Below are positions 17,252 through 25,738 of a stretch of 64,000 bases of DNA, piece after piece. The notes below the pieces were generated by a model. The model was not told the DNA's origin and did no database searches. It worked only from the letters and a program-made list of their open reading frames with translations. Source of the DNA: Geoglobus sp. UBA235 (GTDB taxonomy: Archaea; Halobacteriota; Archaeoglobi; Archaeoglobales; Archaeoglobaceae); NCBI GenBank assembly GCA_002494725.1, contig DACG01000019.1, forward strand, positions 1 to 64,000, read 5' to 3'. Positions within the stretch are counted from its first letter, which is position 1, and every line of letters starts with the position of its first letter. A program made the position numbers and the translations under genes.

Positions 17252-20200
17252 CTTTCATCACCCCTCTCGGCATCGAAAACGATCTTGACAAGAGACAGAA
17301 AACCCATCGCCTGTTTTTTGACGACGAAATCGTAAGCAGCATCACAGCCGCAAAAACCTGACGACTTTTTGAGCTCCCTGACTCTCCCTTCCCTAACAAG
17401 CTCGTTCACGAACTTCTGAAATTCGACTCGGTTGGAAATTTCGTATACCTCTTCAAATTCAACTCTGACACAACTAACGCCGTTACTGAACAGTGATACG
17501 AAAAATCTGGCATCATCGTTTTCCTTCGCGTGTCTGGTAGCTTCGTACTTAACAATCTGCATTAACTCGCCTTCTCCGGGCAGTTTATTCACGACACTCA
17601 TTAGGTCGTAAAGAACTCTTGGAGAGACCCTGTTTTCGGCAATTAGTTCTGCGATTGCTTTCACATAGCTGACAGTTTCGTAGTTCGCCACAGCCTCGTA
17701 GTAACTCCCGCTCCTTTTCAAGAGCCCAATAGCGATTGCATTCCTTCCAAGATTTTTCGCTTTTTCAAGTAAAGATCTGGCTTTATCGAGCGCATCGTAA
17801 AGAGGATGTTTGTAGTGAACGATCAATATCCCCGCGCTTATCGTCCCTCCCGGCAGGATTTTCCAACCGTTCCATGATTTTGAGAATGCATCTGCGAGTT
17901 CAATAGCAGCATTAAGTGCGGTGTCAACCGGAAGAAGTGCCAGAACATCATCACCTCCAGCGTATATGAGAGTTCCTCCATTACTTTCAACGATCTTGAA
18001 AACATGGTTCACGGCAAAGTTCATTACAGCCTTGCTTATCGCAGCATGTGCGGCAGGAGTGACAAGTCTCTTCACATTTTCAGCTTTGACTTTCAGATCG
18101 TCTCCGACTTTCTTCAGAACTTCAGGATGCAGGTAACTTGCTGTTGCGAGCAACTTGTCCCCGCTCAGCAGCTTGCCTATCTCGTCGCCATCCATCACGA
18201 GGATGGCGTAGTACTTCGGCGGTTCCTCCTCTATTAGCCTGCTAATTTCTGAAAGCTTATCCCTAACTTCAGAAAGCAAACTCTCATCAATATTAACACT
18301 ATCCAACGTCCTAAATCCGAGTGTGTCGAGCAGAGATTTAGCATCCCGAAGGTTTTCGATGTAAAGGATCTCGTTGCTGAAACTCTTGTGGAGATTTCTA
18401 AGAAAATCATCCGAGTAATATCGCTGTTTTTTGAGTTGCTCCTCGACGTTGACGATCAATTTTTTGATTAAGCTCTTTAGTTCTTTTAGCTTCGCTTTAA
18501 GATTCTCATATTTTTCAGTTGCTACGTCTGAAAGTATTTCATCTAAATTCTTTTCATCACGTAGATAGTCGTAGATGTCTTTCCAAGCAATTCCAGCTTT
18601 CGTACTTTTGCACATAGCTACTTCGCTTACGCTCTCCGTTTTCGGAACGATAGAATCGATTTTTTCAAAAAGTTCGAGTTCTCGAAGGAATTTTGGATAG
18701 AACCTTTTCACAAGACACACCGCACATAAACGTTCATTCTCTCTCAAGTATCCAGGCAATTCTCTGTGGATTTTCTCCCACAGTTCTTTCATGAACTGCT
18801 CGCTCTCACCGCCTATCGCCAGATGTTCACCACAGAGAGTGCACTTGAATCCTGAAGGCTCCGCTGGTTTTACAAACTTCGCAGACTCGATCGCGTTCAG
18901 TTCGAGCAGAATTTCGTAATAAAGGGAGTAGAGGTCGTACTTCGACGGTTTGTTGTCGCTTGCCTCAACTTTCTCCAGCATCTCAAGCCACTCAAGATAT
19001 TTCCTTTCGATGTTTTTCGGCAGGTTTAGACTTTCAACGAAATCTTTGAGTTTGGCATATGCGTTCTTCTTATCACCTGAGAGATCGATTTCTGGGACTT
19101 TCAGAAAGCTCAGAGTTGAGTTGAAGTGGCTGAGCAAAATTTCCTTGTGTAGCTTCTTTTTGTTGCTTCGATACTCAAGAACTTCTCTTAACTCGTTTTC
19201 AAGGGAGATTTTTCTTTTTTCGTCGCTACACTTTTCGATTTCTTCTTCCAGTTTCTTCGAAATTTTTTCCACGAGGCTATCTAAGAATCCGTTTTTAGCC
19301 ACGACACCATCCCAGACCTCGCTCCAGACCGAACCGAACAGCTCTTCAAGCATTCCGTTAACGTTTTCACTGACCTCATTTTCTAGCTCGTCAAGTTCTC
19401 CTTCATTTTCTATGCCGACGATGGCGAAGAACTTGTTAGGGACTGTAGCCGCTGAGAGAGTCTTAGGCTCTGGTTTTGAATCGTGTATTCCTTTCGAGAA
19501 GATCCAGGCACGGAAAAAGGGATTATTCCTCAAGTGGGGGTAAATCACAGCATCTGGACCAAATTTTTCAACGATTGCGCAAATCGCGCTGAAGGTCAAA
19601 GCTGCGAGGATGTGGCTTGCTGCCCACAGATCCTTTTCTTTTCTCGAATCCGCTATGAACTTCTGGACGGGGTTTAACTTGAAAAGCAAAAGTACGGGCT
19701 TTCTACCATTGCACTCTGCACCGTAAATAACAGAAGTCGCATCGGCGTGATCAAAAAGCGTATGGTCCGGGCTGAGGGTGTAAGCTGGAAGGTTAACGAA
19801 TTCTTCAGCGAAACTTTCTGAAAACTCCGATTTTAGTGCATTTTTGAGTTCATCCTCGTAAAATGTCCAGATTCTCAGATAATCCTCTTTACTTCCACCG
19901 GACTTTACCAGCTTACTGAAAGTTTCCTTTTCAATCTTCAAAATTCTGTCGAGTAGACTGTAAAACCTCTTTTCGTAATCGTCTCTCTCTGAATCCCTCA
20001 CATTTATGACCGGCTTGTCAACTTCCGGAAGAGATCCAGCTATTATGCAAAACTCCTTGACCTCTCCAGTCACCGGATGTCTGATCACAGGGTAACCGAT
20101 GTATTCGTACTTCTCTGTGTCGTGGACTCTATCGAAGGTCGATCTGAGCTCTTTTCCGTCTTTTGACTTTTCGAGATCTATTCTCTGGAGAGAAGACGCC

Positions 20201-20364
20201 TGAGTGTCTGCAGTTTTTATTTTTCTTTTTATACTTTTGCTTGGTATCAGATCTCCGAGAATTTCTTTTATTCTCTTTTCATGAGTTTTTAGCTCGAACG
20301 CCTTGTCAGGAGGATCGTGAAGGAATGCTCGGATCTTGTTTTTCCAGAATTCATCTGAGTTCAT
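17248..20364 (-). CDS. cas10: Cas10/Cmr2 type III-B signature subunit
   Basis: This 1038-aa Cas10 has an N-terminal HD-type segment AFLHDPPDKAF (His16-Asp17), a zinc-binding pair CTLCGEHL (Cys508) with a later CAVC, and the palm motif IYAGGDDVLALLP (GGDD at 803-806). The palm domain turns ATP into cyclic oligoadenylates after target RNA binding. With GGDD intact, the locus should be able to signal to the CARF protein encoded two genes downstream. The HD segment follows the Cmr2 pattern, where DNase activity is variable. It overlaps cmr1 and cmr3 by 4 nt. CpG is locally high (6 in 18181-18240). Confidence 0.96.
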   Translation of the reverse strand: MNSDEFWKNKIRAFLHDPPDKAFELKTHEKRIKEILGDLIPSKSIKRKIKTADTQASSLQRIDLEKSKDGKELRSTFDRVHDTEKYEYIGYPVIRHPVTGEVKEFCIIAGSLPEVDKPVINVRDSERDDYEKRFYSLLDRILKIEKETFSKLVKSGGSKEDYLRIWTFYEDELKNALKSEFSESFAEEFVNLPAYTLSPDHTLFDHADATSVIYGAECNGRKPVLLLFKLNPVQKFIADSRKEKDLWAASHILAALTFSAICAIVEKFGPDAVIYPHLRNNPFFRAWIFSKGIHDSKPEPKTLSAATVPNKFFAIVGIENEGELDELENEVSENVNGMLEELFGSVWSEVWDGVVAKNGFLDSLVEKISKKLEEEIEKCSDEKRKISLENELREVLEYRSNKKKLHKEILLSHFNSTLSFLKVPEIDLSGDKKNAYAKLKDFVESLNLPKNIERKYLEWLEMLEKVEASDNKPSKYDLYSLYYEILLELNAIESAKFVKPAEPSGFKCTLCGEHLAIGGESEQFMKELWEKIHRELPGYLRENERLCAVCLVKRFYPKFLRELELFEKIDSIVPKTESVSEVAMCKSTKAGIAWKDIYDYLRDEKNLDEILSDVATEKYENLKAKLKELKSLIKKLIVNVEEQLKKQRYYSDDFLRNLHKSFSNEILYIENLRDAKSLLDTLGFRTLDSVNIDESLLSEVRDKLSEISRLIEEEPPKYYAILVMDGDEIGKLLSGDKLLATASYLHPEVLKKVGDDLKVKAENVKRLVTPAAHAAISKAVMNFAVNHVFKIVESNGGTLIYAGGDDVLALLPVDTALNAAIELADAFSKSWNGWKILPGGTISAGILIVHYKHPLYDALDKARSLLEKAKNLGRNAIAIGLLKRSGSYYEAVANYETVSYVKAIAELIAENRVSPRVLYDLMSVVNKLPGEGELMQIVKYEATRHAKENDDARFFVSLFSNGVSCVRVEFEEVYEISNRVEFQKFVNELVREGRVRELKKSSGFCGCDAAYDFVVKKQAMGFLSLVKIVFDAERGDER

Positions 20365-21401
20365 TTGAACACCTCCAGAGATCCGAAAACTGAAATTTCT
20401 CTCATTGACGCATTAAGTCTCCCGAGAGTTCTCCAGCTGGCCAAATTGTTGAGATCTCCATCTGGGTGGAACGGTTCCGTCCTGAATTTAACGATGCGAA
20501 CGTAAACTCTGCTTCCGATATGTGTAATACCGATGTGCATCGGAGATCCGCGTCTTTCATTTTTTATGACCTCAAGGACATCCTGAATCTCTCTCGTCCC
20601 TCTCCCTCTCAGATCCATTGGAAGACCAAAGATTATCCGATCTCGCTTATTTATCTCGGATTTTCTGAATCTTTGATATCTGCCTTGAAAATTCCTCAAA
20701 GCTTGGATCGGGTTGCTGGTTCTTGCATCCCATAGGCTGACAGAAGACGTATTTTCGCTTAAAATCGGGTATGGCTGCGGTTGCACGTTCTTCAATCCCC
20801 TACCGAATTTCGATCCAGCAATCTTTATGGCGGAAAGAATCGAATTTCTGAAATCTTCCACCTTACTGAACCTGTGTTTCAATGAGAGTTCCTCAAGCAG
20901 ACCCAAATCCCCACCCGAAAATTTAAGCGAGCCAGCTCCTCGTCTGTTTCTGAATCCCATACCTCCGAGCGATACCAAAGCCCAGAGAGATGCCAAAACG
21001 ATGTTGAAAGACTCTTCATCAGAACTCTTTACAACTATCGTGAATTTCGTTCCTGATGGATAGTAGAATTTCATCTCTCCTTTTCTTGCAAGCAGATTTA
21101 CAGAGAACCATAAATACCTCAACTGATCAGCCGGTTTTTGTTCATCAAAACTTCTTAAGCCACCCTTTATCTCAGCAATTTCAACAACAACTTTACTCCT
21201 CCTCTTCGTGCTCCCAAAAACGTACTCCTCAGCTCCCCTCAACCCCTCAACGTCATCACCGAAATAGCTCCCGGCTAAAGCCCTGAACCACCACCTCATC
21301 AATCCCTTGATCGAAGAGGCTCGAATCTCGGCTTTGCTCTGATCTGCACCTCGCATGAAAATCGGAGTTAATGCTTCAAGCTTGAACTGAGCCGAATACA
21401 T
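20361..21401 (-). CDS. cmr1: Type III-B CRISPR RAMP protein Cmr1
   Basis: This 346-aa RAMP protein is the first gene of the operon. Diagnostic segments are LEALTPIFMRGAD, RASSIKGLMRWWFRAL, VSLGGMGFRNRRGAGSL and a C-terminal MHIGITHIG. Cmr1 caps the complex near the crRNA 3' end. The ATG at 21401 lies just after an AT-rich promoter and forms part of an inverted repeat (21395-21417). No Shine-Dalgarno sequence is seen, so the mRNA is probably leaderless or has a very short leader. Confidence 0.92.
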   Translation of the reverse strand: MYSAQFKLEALTPIFMRGADQSKAEIRASSIKGLMRWWFRALAGSYFGDDVEGLRGAEEYVFGSTKRRSKVVVEIAEIKGGLRSFDEQKPADQLRYLWFSVNLLARKGEMKFYYPSGTKFTIVVKSSDEESFNIVLASLWALVSLGGMGFRNRRGAGSLKFSGGDLGLLEELSLKHRFSKVEDFRNSILSAIKIAGSKFGRGLKNVQPQPYPILSENTSSVSLWDARTSNPIQALRNFQGRYQRFRKSEINKRDRIIFGLPMDLRGRGTREIQDVLEVIKNERRGSPMHIGITHIGSRVYVRIVKFRTEPFHPDGDLNNLASWRTLGRLNASMREISVFGSLEVFK

Positions 21402-21417
21402 AATGAACCCATGTATT
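21395..21417 (-). promoter_or_regulatory. Inverted repeat spanning the cmr1 start codon
   Basis: The arms AATACAT (21395-21401) and ATGTATT (21411-21417) are perfect complements with a 9-nt spacer. The cmr1 ATG is part of one arm. In RNA, AAUACAU could pair with AUGUAUU and hide the start codon; in DNA it could be an operator near the transcript start. The arms are short and AT-rich, so chance is possible. Confidence 0.4.
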
Positions 21418-21421
21418 GATT

Positions 21422-21435
21422 TTTAAATATTTAAA
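21422..21435 (-). promoter_or_regulatory. TATA region of the cmr operon
   Basis: TTTAAATATTTAAA is a 14-bp AT-only palindrome about 27 bp upstream of the cmr1 ATG, the normal TATA distance for a leaderless archaeal transcript. The bases upstream on the minus strand (GGTTAAAAAATT) could include a purine-rich BRE. It is the only good promoter candidate for the nine-gene operon. Confidence 0.5.
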
Positions 21436-21537
21436 ATTTTTTAACCAGAACTCCAAAAACCATTATAAGGATACATAATACGTTTTTTTCAAAGAAACAG
21501 CGGTAAAAAATAATAATACTGGCTGCAACCATCAAGT

Positions 21538-22413
21538 GTGATAACAGGGATAGGTCCGGCCCTTGTTGACAGAATATGCCTGATTGATGAGTTCCCCGAA
21601 AGGGGTGGCCATGCGATTGTGAAGAGAACAGAGAAGCATGCAGGTGGAGCAGCTGGAAATGTGATATGGGGTCTTGCCAGATTTGGAGTTAAGGCAAGGT
21701 TCGTCTCCACCATAGGGAACGATGAGGACGGAAAATTTTACAGAAGGGAGATGGAAAAATACGGAATCGAATGCCTTTTCGAAGTGCTTGACTTGGAAAC
21801 TGGCAGGGTGGACGTTTTTGTTGACAGGCATGGGGAGAGGACATTTTTCGTTTATCCCAACGCATCAGGAGAATTCTATGCTTTCCTCAGGGATGATGAC
21901 TACAGATGGGGAGAGTTCTTTTATCTGGACCCGTTCCCCTCCGAGAGGAGCCTCGAGGTTCACATTGAAATAGCCGAAAATGCCAAGAAATACGGTAAAA
22001 AAGTGATTCTGAATCCCGGATACCCATATTCAAGGCTTGGAATTAACAGGCTTGAAGGGCTTCTCAATCTCACAGACATAATCTTCCTGTCCCAAGACGA
22101 ATACAGAATGTTGGAGGGAGTAGAGAAGCAAGTGGATCTCACAGTAATAACAAAGGGGCCATCAGGGAGCATTGCCCTGAAAGGAGGTGAAAAATTCTCT
22201 GCTCCAGCATTCAGGGTAAATGTGGTTGATACCACCGGTGCGGGAGATGCATTCACAGCCGGATTTCTGTACGCTTACTTCAACAAGTTCAAAATCGAGA
22301 CATGCCTTCTCGCAGGAAATTTTGCCGCAAGTCACAACATACAGAGAACAGGAGCAAGAAATTTCCCTGAAAAAAGAGAAATGGATGAATTTCTCAGATC
22401 TCAATCGAAATGA
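21538..22413 (+). CDS. PfkB/ribokinase-family sugar or nucleoside kinase
   Basis: This 291-aa PfkB-family kinase has the N-terminal glycine pair AGGAAGNVIWGLARFG and the C-terminal signature VVDTTGAGDAFTAGFLYA, with the catalytic Asp in GAGD. The substrate cannot be told from the sequence; ribokinase, nucleoside kinase and ADP-dependent relatives share these motifs. The start is GTG 21538, with an AT-rich element (AAAATAATAA) about 26 nt upstream that would fit a leaderless transcript. Its 3' end overlaps cdc6 by 13 nt in a convergent arrangement. Confidence 0.85.
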   Translation: MITGIGPALVDRICLIDEFPERGGHAIVKRTEKHAGGAAGNVIWGLARFGVKARFVSTIGNDEDGKFYRREMEKYGIECLFEVLDLETGRVDVFVDRHGERTFFVYPNASGEFYAFLRDDDYRWGEFFYLDPFPSERSLEVHIEIAENAKKYGKKVILNPGYPYSRLGINRLEGLLNLTDIIFLSQDEYRMLEGVEKQVDLTVITKGPSGSIALKGGEKFSAPAFRVNVVDTTGAGDAFTAGFLYAYFNKFKIETCLLAGNFAASHNIQRTGARNFPEKREMDEFLRSQSK

Positions 22414-23636
22414 TCAAGAGAGGAATTCAGAAAATTGCCTTCATACCTCCTCAAAACACCAAACCTGTAATCGTCAAGAATCACCTCCTTCACAGCATCT
22501 ACAGGAACATCAAGCTTTATCTCCCTCGTTCTACCATATCTTCCCTTTGATATGACTATGGAGTTAATTATCCCCAGCATGTCAAGCTCGGAAATCAGGT
22601 CACTCACCCTCCTCTGAGTGAGAATGTCCATACCTATTTTCCTGCACAGAGTCTTGTAAACTGCAAAAACCTCTCCTGTTGTGAATTTTCTCTTTCCGCT
22701 GTTGTGCAAGAGGATCATGGCATAAAGTACAACTTTGCTCTGGTTTGGCAGTGTTTTGACTGCCTCGACCACATGATCGCACTCCATCTTTCTCACAGCC
22801 TCTCTAACGTGATCTCTTGTTATCCTTCCATCCTGTCTCGACTCTGCAATTTCCCCACTTATCCTGAGCAGGTCAAGTGCCTTTCTGGCATCTCCATGCT
22901 CCTGAGCTGCCAAAGCGGCACAGTACGGAATCACCCCCTCCTCAAGAACTCCATCATAGAAGGCCAGCTCTGCCCTCTGGGCAAGTATGTCTTCAAGCTG
23001 GGTGGCATTGTATGGTGGAAAGACTATCTCTTCCTCGCTCAATGAGCTCAGAACCCTGGGATCAAGGAAGTTCTTGAACTTCAGATCATTTGATATGCCT
23101 ATCAGACTTACCCTTGCATTATCAAGCTCCGAATTTATCCTTGAAAGGTTGTAGAGGACATCATCCCCCTTTCTGACAAGCTTGTCTATTTCATCCAGAA
23201 CAATTATTATCGTCTGATCTCTGCTGTCTATGGCTTCCTTGAGCTCTTCATAAACCTGATCTGTCGGCCACCCCGTCATTGGAACATTCTTTCCCAGAAC
23301 CTTTGCCAGAGTTGCCAAAACTCGATACTGGGTGTCAATTATCTCGCAATTGAGGTAGTGGACATAGCAGTGGGCATCCATCTTTCTTCCAGCTTCTTCA
23401 AGCTGCCTTCCAACAAATTTCACCGTTGCTGTTTTTCCTGTGCCTGTTTTTCCGTAAATGAGTATGTTGGATGGTGTCTCACCCTGAAGTGCAGGTAACA
23501 GAATGGATGCGATTGCCTCAATCTGCTCCTTCCTGTGGGGCAGGTACTCAGGGGTGTACGAGTGCCTTAAAACATCCCTGTTCTTGAAAATCTGGGGTTT
23601 TCTGAGCATTTTCTCGAAAATATTACTGTCAATCAT
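22401..23636 (-). CDS. cdc6: Orc1/Cdc6 replication initiator
   Basis: This 411-aa AAA+ initiator has Walker A YGKTGTGKTATVK at about residues 61-73, Walker B IIIVLDEIDKL, sensor 1 VSLIGISNDL and the arginine-finger region DPRVLSSL. A C-terminal winged-helix domain is expected to bind origin boxes. The start ATG has GAGGTG 6 nt upstream inside a hairpin-forming dyad (23640-23663). Orc1/Cdc6 genes often lie beside an origin, but I could not find convincing origin-recognition boxes in the short intergenic spaces here. Confidence 0.95.
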   Translation of the reverse strand: MIDSNIFEKMLRKPQIFKNRDVLRHSYTPEYLPHRKEQIEAIASILLPALQGETPSNILIYGKTGTGKTATVKFVGRQLEEAGRKMDAHCYVHYLNCEIIDTQYRVLATLAKVLGKNVPMTGWPTDQVYEELKEAIDSRDQTIIIVLDEIDKLVRKGDDVLYNLSRINSELDNARVSLIGISNDLKFKNFLDPRVLSSLSEEEIVFPPYNATQLEDILAQRAELAFYDGVLEEGVIPYCAALAAQEHGDARKALDLLRISGEIAESRQDGRITRDHVREAVRKMECDHVVEAVKTLPNQSKVVLYAMILLHNSGKRKFTTGEVFAVYKTLCRKIGMDILTQRRVSDLISELDMLGIINSIVISKGRYGRTREIKLDVPVDAVKEVILDDYRFGVLRRYEGNFLNSSLDHFD

Positions 23637-23639
23637 AGA

Positions 23640-23663
23640 AACACCTCTGTTTTCAGAAGTGTT
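23640..23663 (-). promoter_or_regulatory. Hairpin/dyad holding the cdc6 ribosome-binding site
   Basis: On the minus strand the arms are AACACTTCTG and CAGAGGTGTT around an AAAA loop. In RNA they pair over 10 bp with one G-U wobble. The second arm contains GAGGTG, the only ribosome-binding site of cdc6, and ends 3 nt before its ATG. A TATA-like TTCTTAAAG at 23681-23689 would start transcription near the first arm, so the dyad may also be an operator over the start site. Confidence 0.5.
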
Positions 23664-23757
23664 TTACCTTCTACAATCATCTTTAAGAATTTTTTGATTA
23701 TTCACGGTTAAACATTTGAGGATTTTTAATTTAAACCCTTTTATCTGGAAAATCTAT

Positions 23758-24519
23758 TTATCGTCTCAGCCTTTTCACAGCCTCCACTATCCTCGGCATC
23801 ACCTCTCCAGCTCTCCCATGGATTACAACATCAAAGTAATCATCTGCATGGGTTCTTTCAGCGTTCACGATTATGAGCTTCGCACCCGAATTCTTGGCAT
23901 ACATTGGCAGGTTTGCTGCAGGATAGACGACAAGGGATGAACCAACAACCATAAAAACATCACACTTCTTGCTCTCCTCTATAGAAGCGGAAAGTACGTC
24001 TGCTGGCAGCTGCTCTCCAAAAAGAACAACTCTCGGCTTGAGATAAGGGCACCCACACTGACATTTCATATCCTCATCCCTTTCCAGAATCTTCTCTATC
24101 TCATCCCATCTGTATGTTTTTCCACAATCAAGACAGTCAACAAACTCCATGGAACCGTGAAGCTCGTAAACAACCTTGCTCCCGGCTCTCTGGTGGAGCA
24201 TATCAACATTCTGGGTTATGACGGCCTTAACTATCCCCATTTCCTCAAGCTCTGCTATTGCATAATGTGCAGGATTCGGTTCAGCTTTTTTCTTGAGCAG
24301 GAGCTCCTTTGAAAAGTTCCAGAATGCTCTGGGATTCCTCCTGAAGCCGGTTATTGACGCAACCTCTTCAGGATCATACCTTGTCCACAGACCATCTTTC
24401 CCCCTGAAAGTTGGAACCCCGCTCTCAGCAGATACACCGGCACCTGTAAAAACAACAGCATGTCTGGCGTTTGCAATTATCTCTCCAGCCACCTCGATTT
24501 TCTCATCAATTCCCCACAT
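23758..24519 (-). CDS. Sir2-family NAD-dependent protein deacylase
   Basis: This protein of about 253 aa has the sirtuin motifs VVFTGAGVSAESGVPTFRG, ITQNVDMLHQRAG with the catalytic His, a four-Cys zinc site (CLDCG and CQCGCP), and MVVGSSLVVYPAANLP. It uses NAD to remove acyl groups from lysines; chromatin proteins such as Alba are targets in other archaea. I choose ATG 24519 over the longer frame: a TATA (GTTATAAAT) lies about 26 nt upstream and no ribosome-binding site is seen, which fits a leaderless mRNA. The long form would overlap cgi121. Confidence 0.92.
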   Translation of the reverse strand: MWGIDEKIEVAGEIIANARHAVVFTGAGVSAESGVPTFRGKDGLWTRYDPEEVASITGFRRNPRAFWNFSKELLLKKKAEPNPAHYAIAELEEMGIVKAVITQNVDMLHQRAGSKVVYELHGSMEFVDCLDCGKTYRWDEIEKILERDEDMKCQCGCPYLKPRVVLFGEQLPADVLSASIEESKKCDVFMVVGSSLVVYPAANLPMYAKNSGAKLIIVNAERTHADDYFDVVIHGRAGEVMPRIVEAVKRLRR

Positions 24520-24540
24520 CAGCGAAAAATTAACGGGAAA

Positions 24541-24549
24541 ATTTATAAC
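24541..24549 (-). promoter_or_regulatory. TATA box of the sir2 gene
   Basis: GTTATAAAT on the minus strand is centred about 26 nt upstream of ATG 24519. This spacing puts the transcript start at or next to the start codon. It abuts the end of the cgi121 reading frame, so sir2 can be transcribed separately from the genes upstream. Confidence 0.5.
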
Positions 24550-25016
24550 TATTTTGAGACCGAAAAAAGAGCTATTTTTTCCCTGACAAGTAAATTGAGC
24601 TTTTCCCATCCAGTAATCTCTATTTCTTCGTTACTTATTCCATAAAACTGTGCAATTTTCTTCAACTTTTCTTGATCAATCTTTAAAACTTCAGATTCCC
24701 TAAAACCCTGCATTTCAAGGAACTTTTTGCATGAATTCAGATCAACAACAACGATCCTGTTGAATCCTTCCTTAAGTCCTGCCTTTACTGCATGATTTAT
24801 CTGCCTTGTTCCGGAGAAATGGAGAAGAGTCTCCATAGCTATGTTTTTCGAGATTCTTTTTCCATTTTCCCATGACCTGATGGCTTTTTTAACCGCAAAT
24901 TCCACAGTCTTCAGATCTATAACATAATCAGCATCAATAAAAATGCACCCATCGGGAACTTTCTGTAAAAAACTTTTCAAATCTCTAATCTCAATTACGC
25001 CTTGGTATATTCTCAT
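24549..25016 (-). CDS. cgi121: KEOPS complex subunit Cgi121
   Basis: This 155-aa protein has the Cgi121 signature FAVKKAIRSWENGKR followed by ETLLHFSGTRQINHAVKAGL. Cgi121 binds the Bud32 kinase and helps the KEOPS complex capture tRNA for t6A modification at position 37. It overlaps the KaiC-like gene upstream by 4 nt. Kae1-Bud32 and Pcc1 are not in the window. Confidence 0.85.
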   Translation of the reverse strand: MRIYQGVIEIRDLKSFLQKVPDGCIFIDADYVIDLKTVEFAVKKAIRSWENGKRISKNIAMETLLHFSGTRQINHAVKAGLKEGFNRIVVVDLNSCKKFLEMQGFRESEVLKIDQEKLKKIAQFYGISNEEIEITGWEKLNLLVREKIALFSVSK

Positions 25017-25708
25017 AACACTCTTGTGACAGATTCCATTTTGATACCTCTGTCTGTTATATCATACCTGAATATCGATTTTGGAACGAGTGTTCTTTTC
25101 AGCTTTATGACTTTCAGTCTTCTCTGTATTTCTGTTTCGGCTTCTCTCAGGCTTAGTTCAATGATTCCATCAACTGCCTGCTTTACAGCAGTTTCAAAAC
25201 TTGGCTCAAACATTCCCTTTGTGAACAGGACAAAAACAACTGATTCATTTTTCCTGGCACTTATTGCCATTGACTCAAGCATATTCAGCACTGTTTTTCT
25301 GTCATAATCTTCGGCAAAGTATCCGAGATTGTTTATAACGACTCTTCTGTAATCCTTTGCACATTCTGTTATCACTCTGTTGTATGGGTCTCCCGAAAGT
25401 GTGAGGCTTTCTCGCAAACCAACACTTCCAACTCTTGCACCCATGAAGTCCAAGAATTTTACACCATCGAAATCGTTTTCAGATATCTTGAGATACAGCA
25501 TCATGCTTTCCTTCACTTCTTCGGCAGTATCGTTAGTGGAAACGTAAAGGGATTTCTCTCCATTTTTTATACCTTCATGGATAAAATGATACGAAAAGAC
25601 TTCAGCTCCAGCCCCTGGATCCTCAATCATTAGAACAACACTCCCTGCGGGAAAACCTCCACCAAGTTGCGAGTCGAGATTGAGAATGCCCGAAGATACC
25701 CTCTTCAT
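25013..25708 (-). CDS. KaiC/RadA-like protein with degenerate P-loop
   Basis: This 231-aa protein starts like a KaiC/RadA family member (SSGILNLDSQLGGGFPAGSVVL). The P-loop reads EDPGAGAEVFSYHF where GxGKT is expected, so the lysine and threonine that bind ATP are missing. The rest keeps the RecA fold layout (SLYVSTNDTAEEV, RVVINNLGYFAED, VVFVLFTKG). ATP hydrolysis is unlikely, and a sensory or scaffolding role is inferred. GGTGGTGAT lies 3 nt before the ATG. It is cotranscribed with cgi121 (4-nt overlap) and diverges from hisI across a shared TATA. Confidence 0.75.
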   Translation of the reverse strand: MKRVSSGILNLDSQLGGGFPAGSVVLMIEDPGAGAEVFSYHFIHEGIKNGEKSLYVSTNDTAEEVKESMMLYLKISENDFDGVKFLDFMGARVGSVGLRESLTLSGDPYNRVITECAKDYRRVVINNLGYFAEDYDRKTVLNMLESMAISARKNESVVFVLFTKGMFEPSFETAVKQAVDGIIELSLREAETEIQRRLKVIKLKRTLVPKSIFRYDITDRGIKMESVTRVL

Positions 25709-25738
25709 GGAATCACCACCACTATTAACTCACTTAAA

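Noticed and set aside
11942..21401. CRISPR repeat array within or beside the cmr operon
   Set aside because: No regularly spaced repeat of 20-40 nt was seen inside the operon or in the flanking gaps.
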